Assembly: GCF_016583565.1 (NCBI RefSeq)
Contig: NZ_NRRF01000012.1
Span: 1-64,000 of the forward strand
Length of the DNA: 64,000 bases
Source of the DNA: Thiocystis violacea
Lineage (GTDB): Bacteria > Pseudomonadota > Gammaproteobacteria > Chromatiales > Chromatiaceae
Direction: 5' to 3'
Made by a program: the position numbers and the translations under genes. The notes beneath the pieces were generated by a model. The model was not told where the DNA came from, made no database searches, and saw nothing but the letters and a program-made list of their open reading frames with translations. Below are positions 46,736-56,279 of the stretch, one piece after another (the stretch's first letter is position 1; every line of letters starts with the position of its first letter).

Positions 46736-48082
46736 ATCCTGTTGATGCGCTTCCAGTCCGCTGCCCGGCTGAGCGCCGGCGTCTTCATCGGTCTCTCGAT
46801 GCTGCCTGTGCCCGCCGCCCTCGCCGAAAAGGCGCCAGCTGCCCCAGCCAAGGCGCCCGCGGAGGCGCCGAGCGAGCCGCTGCCGCTCGACGAGCTGCGG
46901 ACCTTTGCCGATGTGTTCGGGCGCATCAAGGAGGACTATGTCGAGCCGGTCGACGACAAGGCACTGATCGAGAGCGCGATCCGCGGCATGCTCGCGGGTC
47001 TGGACCCACATTCCTCCTACCTCGATGGCGAGGAGTACCGCGACTTGCAGGTGGGCACCAGTGGCGAGTTTGGCGGACTGGGCATCGAGGTTGGCTTGGA
47101 GGACGGTTTCGTCAAGATCATCGCGCCCATCGACGACACCCCGGCCCAACGCGCCGGGCTGCAGTCCGGCGATATGATCATCCGCATCGATGAGAAACCG
47201 GTGAAGGGCCTGAGCCTGAACGAGGCGGTGAAGCTGATGCGCGGCAAGCCGGGCACTTCGATTCAGCTCACCATCATGCGTGGCACCGACCAGAAACCCT
47301 TCGAGGTCACCGTCGAGCGGGCCATCATCCAGGTCGCCAGCGTCAAGAGCCGGATCCTCGCGCCCGGTTATGGCTACGTTCGTCTGACGCATTTCCAGTC
47401 GCACACGACCGACGACATGCTCAAGGCCATCGCGGAGCTGAAGAAGACGAACGAGGGCGAGCTGAAGGGGTTGGTGCTCGATCTCAGAAACAACCCTGGC
47501 GGCGTTCTCAACAGCGCCGTTGGCGTGAGCGATGCCTTCCTGACGGAGGGTCAGATCGTCTATACCCAGGGCCGGGTGAAGAACAGTGAGATGCAGTTCA
47601 AGGCCGGCCCGGACGATGTGCTGGGCGGCGCGCCCATCGTCGTCCTCGTCAATGGCGGCAGCGCATCGGCCTCCGAGATCGTGGCTGGCGCCCTGCAGGA
47701 TCAGCATCGCGCCATCGTCATGGGCACCCAGACCTTCGGCAAGGGCTCGGTCCAGACCATCGTCCCCATCGACGATGCCACGGCCCTGAAATTGACGACC
47801 GCGCGCTACTACACGCCCTCAGGGCGTTCCATCCAGGCGCAGGGCATCACACCGGACATCTCCTTGGAGCACGGCGAGTTCAAGCCGCTCATCGAACAGG
47901 ATGTCTCCTCGCTGAAGGAAGCCGACCTGGTGCGCCATCTCGACGAGACGAACAAAGACACGGGCGATCAAGCTAAGGTCGACGAGAAGCCCAAACCGCT
48001 CGCGGTCGAGGACTTCCAGTTGTCCGAGGCCCTGAACGTGCTCAAGGGGCTGACCATCCTGGGCCGGACGTCGAAGCCGTGA
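46736..48082 (+). CDS. ctpA: Carboxy-terminal processing peptidase, S41 family
   Basis: 448 residues from the ATG at 46736, with a signal peptide ending near ALAE (an ATG four codons later is also possible). A PDZ domain occupies about 95-175 (GGLGIEVGLEDGFVKIIAPI, then GLQSGDMIIRIDEKPV). The peptidase domain has VLDLRNNPGG, the catalytic Ser in NGGSASASEIVAGALQD and the catalytic Lys in QTFGKGSVQT. It cleaves C-terminal tails of periplasmic proteins, often murein hydrolases, which suits its place beside envC. Confidence 0.95.
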   Translation: MLLMRFQSAARLSAGVFIGLSMLPVPAALAEKAPAAPAKAPAEAPSEPLPLDELRTFADVFGRIKEDYVEPVDDKALIESAIRGMLAGLDPHSSYLDGEEYRDLQVGTSGEFGGLGIEVGLEDGFVKIIAPIDDTPAQRAGLQSGDMIIRIDEKPVKGLSLNEAVKLMRGKPGTSIQLTIMRGTDQKPFEVTVERAIIQVASVKSRILAPGYGYVRLTHFQSHTTDDMLKAIAELKKTNEGELKGLVLDLRNNPGGVLNSAVGVSDAFLTEGQIVYTQGRVKNSEMQFKAGPDDVLGGAPIVVLVNGGSASASEIVAGALQDQHRAIVMGTQTFGKGSVQTIVPIDDATALKLTTARYYTPSGRSIQAQGITPDISLEHGEFKPLIEQDVSSLKEADLVRHLDETNKDTGDQAKVDEKPKPLAVEDFQLSEALNVLKGLTILGRTSKP

Positions 48083-48161
48083 GCCTGTCTTTGTCGCCAC
48101 GGCATCCGGATCCATTCGGCGGCACCGCCGCGGCCTCGCCATCCGAAACGGAGACACACCC

Positions 48162-48716
48162 ATGCCGAGAGTCCTAGTTCCCCTTGCACAGGGGTGCGAA
48201 GAGCTGGAGGCCGTGACCATCATCGATCTGCTGCGCCGAGCCGAGATCGAGGTGGTCGCTGCCGGGCTGACGGAGGGGCCGGTCAAGGCGAGCCGCGGGG
48301 TCCAGCTCGTGCCGGACACGACGCTGGAGGCCGTGCAGGACGACGATTTCGATATGGTCGTCCTGCCAGGTGGGCTTCCCGGGGCGCGCTACCTGGAGGA
48401 GGACGCGCGCGTGCGCGCCCTCTTGCAACGCCATCAGCGCAATGGTCGCTACACCGCTGCGATCTGTGCCGCGCCCAAGGTGCTGGCCGCCGCGGGTCTG
48501 CTCGATGGCCGTCGAGCCACCAGCTATCCAGGGGCCGTCCAGGCGCGGGATTTTCCCGAGGTCCAGTTCATCGACGCGCCCGTGGTCGTGGACGCGGGGG
48601 TTGTCACCAGCCGGGGTCCGGGCACCGCCATGGACTTCGCGCTCGAGCTCATCGAGCTGCTGGTCGGCCGGGAATGCCGCGACAGGGTCGAAAGCGGCCT
48701 GGTGCGACCATCCTGA
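48162..48716 (+). CDS. DJ-1/PfpI family protein (YajL-like)
   Basis: 184 residues. The nucleophile-elbow Cys102 is in AAICAAPKVLAAAGLL, and the partner Glu is in QGCEELEAVTII. The pattern LPGGLPGARYLEED follows the DJ-1/YajL family. These proteins act on glyoxal-damaged protein or nucleotides or as oxidative-stress chaperones; the exact reaction is debated. It is preceded by GGAGA and stands alone between ctpA and the polysaccharide genes. Confidence 0.9.
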   Translation: MPRVLVPLAQGCEELEAVTIIDLLRRAEIEVVAAGLTEGPVKASRGVQLVPDTTLEAVQDDDFDMVVLPGGLPGARYLEEDARVRALLQRHQRNGRYTAAICAAPKVLAAAGLLDGRRATSYPGAVQARDFPEVQFIDAPVVVDAGVVTSRGPGTAMDFALELIELLVGRECRDRVESGLVRPS

Positions 48717-48771
48717 GCCGGGGCCCTCGCTGCCGAGCCCTTCGAGGTCAACGCACAGGAACGCCAGCGTC

Positions 48772-49812
48772 ATGACTGCGGAGCAGCTGCTCTTTGGTGC
48801 CTTGCCTCTCGTCGCCTTCGCGCTCAGTCTGACGACGACGCGTTGGCTGGTATCCCATAGGGGTGCTCGTCTCGGTCGGCTGGACCAGCCCAACGCGCGC
48901 TCACTGCACAGCACGCCGGTCCCACGCACCGGTGGGCTTGGGGTTCTGACCGGCATCGTCACGACGCTCTGTCTCGCGGGCGCGATGGGTGCTGTGCCGC
49001 CGGAGCTGGGTTGGATCGCCGCCGCCGTGGCCGCGGTCGCTGCCGTCTCCTTCGTCGACGATCTCGGTCATCTCCCGCCTCTCGTCAGACTGATGGTGCA
49101 TCTGCTTGCCGCCATCCTGCTGGTCATCGGCGGCGTCTTCGAGGATTTCATCGACCTGCCCGGTCTTACGCTCGTGGTTCCTGGCGCGGCCCTGGGCCTG
49201 TTGGTGGTCCTCTTCGTCGTCTGGATGATCAATCTCTACAATTTCATGGATGGCATGGACGGATTCGCGGGCGGCATGGCGGTGATCGGTTTCTCAAGCC
49301 TTGCCCTGCTGGGGTGGCGGGCCGAGGATCCTTCCTATGCCGTCGCGGCCCTTTGCGTCGCTTGCGCCGCTGGCGGCTTTCTGATCTTCAACCTTCCGCC
49401 AGCGCGGATCTTTCTGGGCGACATCGGCTCATCCAGCCTGGGTCTGCTCGCGGCCGGTTTCGCGCTCTGGGGCGCTCAGCGCGACCTCTTTCCACTCTGG
49501 GTGGCGGGGCTGATCTTCTCCCCCTTCATCGTGGATGCGACCTGGACCCTGCTGGCCCGCTTGGTCAGGGGCGAGCGCATCTGGGAGCCACACCGTTCCC
49601 ACCACTATCAGCGACTGGTGCTCGCTGGCTGGAGCCATCGTAAGACCCTGCTGCGCGGCTACCTGGTGATGGCCGCCGTCGCCGCCTGCGCCATCGCGGC
49701 ACCCGGGCTGTCCGTCCGCGACCAGTGGATGCTTCTCGGTGCCTGGACCATCATCTATCTGACGATCCACTTTCAGGTGATGCTGGTGGAGCGCGAGGCG
49801 GCGGTACACTGA
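48772..49812 (+). CDS. Undecaprenyl-phosphate glycosyl-1-phosphate transferase, WecA/WbpL-like
   Basis: 346 residues with about ten membrane helices. MraY/WecA-family motifs: SFVDDLGHLPP (Asp pair), NLYNFMDGMDGFAGG (NxxNxxDGxDG), ARIFLGDIGSS and the cytoplasmic PHRSHHYQRL. It transfers a sugar-1-phosphate from a UDP-sugar to undecaprenyl phosphate, starting an O-antigen or exopolysaccharide unit. The next gene starts two bases after its stop and encodes a sugar-nucleotide dehydratase, the pairing seen in wbpL-wbpM. Confidence 0.92.
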   Translation: MTAEQLLFGALPLVAFALSLTTTRWLVSHRGARLGRLDQPNARSLHSTPVPRTGGLGVLTGIVTTLCLAGAMGAVPPELGWIAAAVAAVAAVSFVDDLGHLPPLVRLMVHLLAAILLVIGGVFEDFIDLPGLTLVVPGAALGLLVVLFVVWMINLYNFMDGMDGFAGGMAVIGFSSLALLGWRAEDPSYAVAALCVACAAGGFLIFNLPPARIFLGDIGSSSLGLLAAGFALWGAQRDLFPLWVAGLIFSPFIVDATWTLLARLVRGERIWEPHRSHHYQRLVLAGWSHRKTLLRGYLVMAAVAACAIAAPGLSVRDQWMLLGAWTIIYLTIHFQVMLVEREAAVH

Positions 49813-49814
49813 CC

Positions 49815-51707
49815 ATGCACCCCATGATCGACCGACTGCGCTCGCGCACCGCGGCCTTCGTCCATGACCTGCTCACCATTCCGCTGGCATGGCTCCTGGC
49901 GTATTGGCTGAGATTCAACCTGGACGCCATTCCAGCCGAGTTCATGGCCAGCTGGCAGCAATCCCTGCCCTGGGTCGTCCTGGTCCAGGGCTCGGTCTAC
50001 TGGCTCTTCGGGCTCTACCGGGGCGTCTGGCGGTTTGCTTCTCTGCCGGACCTCGTGCGGATGACCAAGGCGGTGACAGCAGGCACCCTCCTGGTGGTCG
50101 TCATTCTCTTCATCGTCAACCGCTCTGAGCTGGTGCCGAGGTCGGTGCCGGTCATTTATCTCGGCGTTCAGCTCCTCATGCTCGCGGCACCCCGGATACT
50201 CTATCGCTGGATGAAAGACCATCGCCTCAACCTCTCGTCCGGACAGCGCGTCCTCATCGTTGGGGCCGGTCGGGCTGGCGACCTGCTCGCGCGCGACATG
50301 TTGCGCGGCTCGCAGCGTGCCTATTTCCCGGTCGGTTTCGTGGACGATAAGCTGCGACGACAGGGTGGCGAGGTCCAGGGCTTGCCGGTCTTCGGCGGCA
50401 CGGACGCCATTGCGGAGATCGTGGTGCGCGAGGACGTCGATCTGCTGATGCTGGCGGTTCCGGGCGCGACGGCGCGGGAGATGCGTCGGCTCGTCGAGCT
50501 GTGCGAGCAGACCGGTCGGCCCTTTCGCATCCTGCCCGAGCTGCGCAGCCTCATGGACGGTCAGATCAACATCAGTCAGCTGCGCCCTGTCTCCATCGAG
50601 GATCTGCTCGGGCGCGAGCCCATTGAGCTCGATTGGCCGGAGATCAACGCCGGGCTCGCGGGGCGCCAGATCCTGGTCACGGGCGCGGGGGGCTCGATCG
50701 GCTCCGAGCTGGTGCGCCAGATCGCCGGAGCCGGCCCGGCTCGGCTCATCCTGCTGGAGAGCTGCGAGTTCAATCTCTACCGCATCGAGATGGAGCTGCT
50801 GGAGTCTCATCCCGATCTGAGCGTCTCCAGACACCTGACGGACGTCACGGATGCCGCGGCCATCGCGGCGCTGTTTCACGCCGAGCGCCCGGCAATCGTC
50901 TTCCATGCCGCGGCCTACAAGCATGTGCCCTTGTTGGAGAATCAGCTCAGGGCCGCCGTCAGGAACAATGTCATCGGCACCCGCATCGTCGCCCAGGCGG
51001 CGGCGGCCGCGCCCGGCTGCGAGCGCTTCGTCCTCATCTCGACGGACAAGGCGGTCAACCCGACCAACATCATGGGCGCTACCAAGCGGCTCGCGGAAGC
51101 CATCTGTCAGGATCTGGATGGCCGCTCGCACTGCCGCTTCATCACCGTGCGATTCGGCAACGTGCTAGGCTCTGCCGGAAGCGTGGTGCCGCTGTTCCGG
51201 CGCCAGATCGAGCGGGGCGGACCCGTGACCGTCACGCACCCGGAGATCGAGCGGTTTTTCATGACCATCCCGGAGGCCTGTCAGCTCATCATGCAGGCGG
51301 CGGTCATCGGCGACGGTGGTGAGATCTTCGTGCTGGATATGGGTGAGCCCATCAAAATCCGCTATCTGGCGGAACAGATGATCCGTCTCTCCGGTCAAGA
51401 GCCTGGTGAGGACATCCTCATCGAATACGTGGGCCTGAGGCCGGGCGAGAAGCTCTATGAAGAACTCTTCTATGCCTCGGAGGAGCTCGTCGCCACAGGT
51501 CACCCCAAGATCCGCGTGGCGCGCCAGGGAACCGGCCTTTCCGCCGCTGAACTCTTGGCTGGTCTGGAGGCCCTTCAGGGGTATGTCGACGCATTCGACG
51601 AGACGCGGATGCTGAGTAGACTCCAGGCGCTGCTACCCGGCTGGCGACGGCCGTCCCGGGTGGCGCCTTCCGAGGCACATGCCGCCGTTGAGAATCCGAG
51701 TGCTTGA
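49815..51707 (+). CDS. Polysaccharide biosynthesis nucleoside-diphosphate-sugar dehydratase, WbpM/CapD-like
   Basis: 630 residues: four N-terminal membrane helices, a Rossmann-like domain with IVGAGRAGDLLARDM (about 150-165), and the SDR domain with VTGAGGSIGSELVRQI. In the active-site region TDKAVNPTNIMGATKR, a Met stands where short-chain dehydrogenases have Tyr, as in WbpM and FlaA1 relatives. It probably makes the 4-keto-6-deoxy sugar from UDP-GlcNAc for the glycosyl chain begun by the preceding enzyme. The gene runs on without a gap into the type II secretion genes. Confidence 0.92.
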   Translation: MHPMIDRLRSRTAAFVHDLLTIPLAWLLAYWLRFNLDAIPAEFMASWQQSLPWVVLVQGSVYWLFGLYRGVWRFASLPDLVRMTKAVTAGTLLVVVILFIVNRSELVPRSVPVIYLGVQLLMLAAPRILYRWMKDHRLNLSSGQRVLIVGAGRAGDLLARDMLRGSQRAYFPVGFVDDKLRRQGGEVQGLPVFGGTDAIAEIVVREDVDLLMLAVPGATAREMRRLVELCEQTGRPFRILPELRSLMDGQINISQLRPVSIEDLLGREPIELDWPEINAGLAGRQILVTGAGGSIGSELVRQIAGAGPARLILLESCEFNLYRIEMELLESHPDLSVSRHLTDVTDAAAIAALFHAERPAIVFHAAAYKHVPLLENQLRAAVRNNVIGTRIVAQAAAAAPGCERFVLISTDKAVNPTNIMGATKRLAEAICQDLDGRSHCRFITVRFGNVLGSAGSVVPLFRRQIERGGPVTVTHPEIERFFMTIPEACQLIMQAAVIGDGGEIFVLDMGEPIKIRYLAEQMIRLSGQEPGEDILIEYVGLRPGEKLYEELFYASEELVATGHPKIRVARQGTGLSAAELLAGLEALQGYVDAFDETRMLSRLQALLPGWRRPSRVAPSEAHAAVENPSA

Positions 51708-51734
51708 TCCGACGCCATGACGGGAGCAGGTCAG

Positions 51735-53567
51735 ATGCAAGAAGATGCCGTCCTAGAGGAAGCCCCGCACATTCGCGCCCTGCGAGAGGATCCCGACGAA
51801 CTGCTGTCCGACGGGCATCCGCCTACCGCGCTGGCCGAGCCAGACATCGAGATGCACCTGGAGGCCGATGCCTTCGTCAAGACCCAGCAGCCGTCCGATG
51901 AGTCCAGGGTGGTTGCGCATCTGCAAAGGCTTGGCAAACTGACTTCTCCAGACCTTGCCCGGGCACGCCGTTTGGCCGAGGATGCGGGCGATTTTCTCCT
52001 GCCCATGCTGGTGCGTCTCGGGCTGGTGTCCGAGCGCGACATGGCAGTGGGCATGTCGGAGGTCCTGGGCCTGCCGCTCGTCAATGCGGCGGCCTTTCCC
52101 GAGGAGCCGATTCGAGAAGACCTCTTCACCCTGCGCTTCCTGAAGGATGCGCGCGTCCTGCCGGTCGCCGAGGACGACAGCCGGCTGCAGGTGGCCTTCG
52201 CCAATCCGGTCGATGACTTCGTCGTCACCGCAGTGGGGATGGCCGCGGACAAGCCGGTGACGGCCGCCATCGCGCTCCCGACCGAGATCGAGACGGCGAT
52301 CGAGCGCCTGTACGAGAAGGTGGAGGAGCCACCCGAAGAGGCCGAGGCGGATTTCGGCGACTTCGACGAGGAAGACATCGAGCACCTCAAGGATCTCGCC
52401 AGCGAGGCGCCCGTCATCCGCATGGTCAACCTGCTGATCCAGCGCGCCGTGGAGTCGCGGGCATCGGACATCCACATCGAGCCTTTCGCGGACAATCTGA
52501 CCGTGCGCTACCGTGTCGATGGCATCCTCAAGGAGGTGGACGCACCGCCGGTGCGCTCCACGGCCGCGGTGATTTCGCGCGTGAAGATCATGGCCAAGCT
52601 CAACATCGCGGAGCGGCGACTCCCGCAGGACGGGCGCATCCCCATCCGCATCCAAGGCAAGGAGCTGGACCTGCGCGTCTCCACCGTCCCGACCATGTTC
52701 GGCGAGAGCGTCGTCATGCGTCTGCTCGACAAGGAGAGCGTGCGGTTCGACCTGGACGCGCTCGGTTTCGACGGCGGCCCGCGCAAGCGTCTGCATAGCA
52801 TCCTGGAGCAGCCCTACGGGATCCTCCTGGTGACTGGCCCGACCGGCTCGGGCAAAAGCACCACGCTCTATACCGCGCTCAGCCGCCTCAACACCCAAGA
52901 GCGCAAGATCATCACGGTCGAGGACCCGGTCGAGTACCAACTCCCCGGGATCAATCAGATCCAGGTCAAATCCTCCATCGGGATGACCTTCGCCGGGGCC
53001 TTGCGCGCCATTGTGCGCCAGGACCCGGACATCATCATGGTCGGTGAGATGCGTGACCTCGAGACCGCGCGTATCGCCGTCCAGTCGGCCCTCACCGGCC
53101 ATGTCGTGCTCTCCACCCTGCACACCAACGATGCGGCGAGCGGCGTCACCCGGCTCCTGGACATGGGTGTCGAGGACTATCTGCTGACCTCGACCATCAA
53201 CGGCATCCTGGCGCAGCGCCTGGTCCGTCGGCTGTGCCCCGCCTGTTGCGAGCCTTACCGGGCGGTGCCCGAGCAGGCGGAGCGCTTCGCCCATCTGCGC
53301 GGTCTCGACGATAGCGTCGATCTGCATCGCGCGGTCGGTTGCGAGGCCTGCAACGCCACCGGCTATCGTGGGCGTCTGGTCATCGCCGAGGTGCTGGTCA
53401 TGTCCGAGGCGATCCGCAAGGCGATTCTTTCGCATGCGACGGCAACCGAGATCCGCAGGATTGCAGTCGAGCAGGGGATGGAGACCCTCTACCAGGACGG
53501 TCTGCGCAAGGCACTGGACGGTCGGACCACCATCGAGGAAGTCCTGCGCGTCGCGGAGGCGGATTGA
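51735..53567 (+). CDS. gspE: Type II secretion ATPase GspE
   Basis: 610 residues from the ATG at 51735, which has GGAG eight bases upstream; the ATG at 51717 lacks an RBS. N1/N2 domains are followed by the ATPase with Walker A GPTGSGKSTTL, the Asp box IITVEDPVEY, Walker B VGEMRD (Met where Ile is usual) and the His box STLHTNDA. The tetracysteine zinc motif is CPACC and CEAC. It is a hexameric motor that drives pseudopilus assembly in the type II system encoded by the following genes. Confidence 0.97.
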   Translation: MQEDAVLEEAPHIRALREDPDELLSDGHPPTALAEPDIEMHLEADAFVKTQQPSDESRVVAHLQRLGKLTSPDLARARRLAEDAGDFLLPMLVRLGLVSERDMAVGMSEVLGLPLVNAAAFPEEPIREDLFTLRFLKDARVLPVAEDDSRLQVAFANPVDDFVVTAVGMAADKPVTAAIALPTEIETAIERLYEKVEEPPEEAEADFGDFDEEDIEHLKDLASEAPVIRMVNLLIQRAVESRASDIHIEPFADNLTVRYRVDGILKEVDAPPVRSTAAVISRVKIMAKLNIAERRLPQDGRIPIRIQGKELDLRVSTVPTMFGESVVMRLLDKESVRFDLDALGFDGGPRKRLHSILEQPYGILLVTGPTGSGKSTTLYTALSRLNTQERKIITVEDPVEYQLPGINQIQVKSSIGMTFAGALRAIVRQDPDIIMVGEMRDLETARIAVQSALTGHVVLSTLHTNDAASGVTRLLDMGVEDYLLTSTINGILAQRLVRRLCPACCEPYRAVPEQAERFAHLRGLDDSVDLHRAVGCEACNATGYRGRLVIAEVLVMSEAIRKAILSHATATEIRRIAVEQGMETLYQDGLRKALDGRTTIEEVLRVAEAD

Positions 53568-53637
53568 TGATCGGGCGCGGGGAGTTCGGGTTGGCAGCGC
53601 GCACCGGCACGGCTCCACGTCCGGGTGAGAGGCCGTC

Positions 53638-54846
53638 ATGACAAAATTCTTCTACAAGGCCGTCAAACCGGACGGCGAGCTGCTGGAAGGCGAGCTCGAG
53701 GCGGCTGATGAAGCCGCGGTGATTCGCGAGCTGCAGGGCAATGGTCTCATCCCGATCGAGACTCGCACCACCAAGAGCCTGATCTCCAAGCTCGGCGGGG
53801 TCAGGCGCAGGCGTCTCAGTCAAAAGGAAATCGGCATTCTCACCCGCGAGCTCGCCACCCTGCTGGAAGCCGGCATGACGCTCGATCGCTCGCTGCAGAT
53901 CCTCACGGAGCTGACGGAGGCGGAGCACCTGATGCGGGTCTTGGCCGATCTGCAGAATCGGGTGCGGGGTGGAGCGACCTTCTCCAGCGCCCTGGACGCG
54001 CAGGACGGTCAGTTCGCCCGGCTCTACGTGAACATGGTGCGCGCCGGGGAGGCCAGCGGCGCCCTGGACCAGGTTCTGGACCGCCTCGCCGATTATCTCG
54101 AACGGGTCGCCGAGCTGCGCCAGACCGTGACCTCGGCGCTGGTCTATCCCTCGATCCTGCTGTTCGTCGCGGCGCTCTCCGTCATTCTGCTGCTGGTCTT
54201 CGTCGTGCCGCAGTTCACCGTGCTCTTCGAGGATATGGGCGAGGCATTGCCGCTGCCGACCCAGATCGTGGTCGCAACGGGCGATCTCTTCCGCAACTAC
54301 TGGTGGGCGATGCTCTGTATGATCGCGCTCATCGCCGTCGTCATCGAGCGCCAGCTGCAGAAGCCCGAGGTCCGGGCGCGCGTGGACGACAAGGTGCTGG
54401 GCCTGCCGCTGTTCGGAGACCTGATCTGGAAGATGGAGACGGCCCGCCTCTGCCACACGCTCTCCACGCTGCTGAAGAATGGTCTGCCACTCCTGAGCGC
54501 CCTCACCCTCTCCAAGGAGGTGGTCTCCAACCAACGGATATTCGGGCTCCTGAACGAGGCGGGCGACGATCTCAAGCACGGGCGCGGACTCGCCGGACCG
54601 CTCGCCCGGCTGCAGGCCCTGCCCGATCTCGCGCTGCAGATGATCCGCGTGGGCGAGGAATCCGGAGCCTTGGACGCCATGCTCGCCAAGATCGCAAGCA
54701 TCTATGATCGGGAGACGCGCATCAGCGTCCAGCGCATGCTCACGCTGCTCGAGCCGATCCTCATCATCAGTCTTGGCATCGTCGTCGCGGGCATCATCAT
54801 GTCGATCCTCATGGCGATCCTCGGGGCGAACGAGCTGGTTGTGTGA
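53638..54846 (+). CDS. gspF: Type II secretion inner-membrane platform protein GspF
   Basis: 402 residues with two T2SSF domains, each about 120 residues (TRELATLLEAGMTLDRSLQI and the similar CHTLSTLLKNGLPLLSAL) separated by a membrane helix near 175. Two further helices follow at about 220 and at the C-terminus. GspF is the polytopic core of the assembly platform and contacts GspE and GspL. GAGAGG precedes the ATG. Confidence 0.97.
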   Translation: MTKFFYKAVKPDGELLEGELEAADEAAVIRELQGNGLIPIETRTTKSLISKLGGVRRRRLSQKEIGILTRELATLLEAGMTLDRSLQILTELTEAEHLMRVLADLQNRVRGGATFSSALDAQDGQFARLYVNMVRAGEASGALDQVLDRLADYLERVAELRQTVTSALVYPSILLFVAALSVILLLVFVVPQFTVLFEDMGEALPLPTQIVVATGDLFRNYWWAMLCMIALIAVVIERQLQKPEVRARVDDKVLGLPLFGDLIWKMETARLCHTLSTLLKNGLPLLSALTLSKEVVSNQRIFGLLNEAGDDLKHGRGLAGPLARLQALPDLALQMIRVGEESGALDAMLAKIASIYDRETRISVQRMLTLLEPILIISLGIVVAGIIMSILMAILGANELVV

Positions 54847-54948
54847 CCCCGGGGCCTCCGCCGATTGGTATGCACCGCGGGGGCGCCCTAGAATGCGCGC
54901 GCGAACCCCACGGGAATCCTGAACTTCACTCTGTATCGAGGTATCCAG

Positions 54949-55380
54949 ATGCGTGATCGAATTTCCAAGCGCCGCCGCGGCGGCTTCACCCTCGTCGAGC
55001 TCCTGGTCGTCTTGGCCATCCTCGGGTTGCTGGCTGGTCTGGTCGGGCCTCAGGTCATGAAATTCCTGGGCTCATCCAAGAGCAAGACAGCCAAGCTCCA
55101 GATCGACGATCTGTCTTCCACGCTCGATCTCTACCGGCTGGAGCTTGGCCGCTATCCGAACGACGGCGAGGGGCTTTCCGCCCTGATCGAGAACCCCGGC
55201 GACGTCGCGGGCTGGAACGGCCCCTACCTGAAGAAGGGCGCCGTCCCCAAGGATCCTTGGGGCAACGACTATCAATACCGCTTTCCGGGCGAGCACGGCA
55301 GCTTCGACATCTGGTCCTTGGGTGCCGACAATCGCGAAGGCGGAGACGGCGAGAACGCCGACGTCAAGAGTTGGGAATGA
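54949..55380 (+). CDS. gspG: Type II secretion major pseudopilin GspG
   Basis: 143 residues. The prepilin site is RRRGG-FTLVE, with Glu at position 5 of the mature protein and the hydrophobic helix LLVVLAILGLLAGLVGPQVM. The C-terminus has the calcium-binding major-pseudopilin motifs (LIENPGDVAGWNGPYLKKG, PKDPWGNDYQYR, DIWSLGADN). It forms the shaft of the pseudopilus and needs a prepilin peptidase, whose gene is not in this window. Confidence 0.97.
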   Translation: MRDRISKRRRGGFTLVELLVVLAILGLLAGLVGPQVMKFLGSSKSKTAKLQIDDLSSTLDLYRLELGRYPNDGEGLSALIENPGDVAGWNGPYLKKGAVPKDPWGNDYQYRFPGEHGSFDIWSLGADNREGGDGENADVKSWE

Positions 55381-55421
55381 GCGCCGTCGGGACGCCTGCT
55401 TGAGCCGGTTCCCGTCGCCCC

Positions 55422-55880
55422 ATGGCTAGGCCCTCCGCCAATCGCGGCTTCACGATCGTCGAGCTGCTGGTCGTGATGGCGATCGCGGCCTTGATCATGA
55501 CGGCTGTCCCAACCCTGTTCTCGGCCGCGCTCCCTGGTATCGAGATGAAGTCGGCGGCGCGTCGCACGGTGGCGACACTGCGGCTTGCCAGGGAATCGGC
55601 CATTCGGCGCGGCGAGGATCAGGCGCTCCTCGTGGACATCGAGGCGCATCGTCTCAGTCTGCCTGGCTACCGCAGCCTGAGCCTGCCGAAGGGGCTGACG
55701 ATCGGGTTGGAGGCGGCAAGCCGTGAGATGCTCGATGAGCAGCGGGGCGTCATTCGTTTCTTCCCCGATGGCAGCTCGACAGGCGGACGCATTCTGCTGT
55801 CGCGCAAGGGCAATGGCTATCAGGTCGGCGTCACCTGGCTGACCGGACGCATCGAGCTGGATACCTGGAGCGCGGACTGA
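55422..55880 (+). CDS. gspH: Type II secretion minor pseudopilin GspH
   Basis: 152 residues with a prepilin leader ending ANRG, then FTIVELLVVMAIAALIM. The GspH/FimT C-terminal domain is recognised by ARRTVATLRLARESAIRRGE and the late GRILLSRKGNGYQVGV. It is a minor pseudopilin at or near the tip. GspI starts two bases after its stop. Confidence 0.92.
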   Translation: MARPSANRGFTIVELLVVMAIAALIMTAVPTLFSAALPGIEMKSAARRTVATLRLARESAIRRGEDQALLVDIEAHRLSLPGYRSLSLPKGLTIGLEAASREMLDEQRGVIRFFPDGSSTGGRILLSRKGNGYQVGVTWLTGRIELDTWSAD

Positions 55881-55882
55881 CC

Positions 55883-56269
55883 ATGCGGCGCGAACGCGGC
55901 TTCTCTCTCCTCGAGGTGCTGGTGGCTTTCGCCATCCTGGCCATCTCGCTCGGCGTCATGATGCAGATCTTTTCGCGTGCAACCATCACAACCATTGCCT
56001 CCGCGCAGTACAGCCAAGCCGCGACCCTCGCGGAGTCGGTCCTCAACGAGGTCGGAGGGGATCTCCCACTGGAGGAGGGCTCGTCTTCGGGCGAAACCCC
56101 GAGCGGGTTTCAGTGGGAGCTGACCATTCAGGCCGTCGATGTCTCGGATCAGTACTTCACCGAGCCACCGGCGACGCCCTATCGCGTCATCTCGACGGTG
56201 CTCTGGCATGACGCCGGGCGTGCCCGCAGCCTGTCGCTGCAGACGCTGCGGCTCGGCGAGAAGCTCTAG
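55883..56269 (+). CDS. gspI: Type II secretion minor pseudopilin GspI
   Basis: 128 residues: leader MRRERG, then FSLLEVLVAFAILAISLGVM, the distinctive GspI N-terminus. The short globular domain ends with SLSLQTLRLGEKL. With GspJ and GspK it forms the tip complex that starts pseudopilus assembly. Confidence 0.93.
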   Translation: MRRERGFSLLEVLVAFAILAISLGVMMQIFSRATITTIASAQYSQAATLAESVLNEVGGDLPLEEGSSSGETPSGFQWELTIQAVDVSDQYFTEPPATPYRVISTVLWHDAGRARSLSLQTLRLGEKL

Positions 56270-56279
56270 GAGCCTGCGC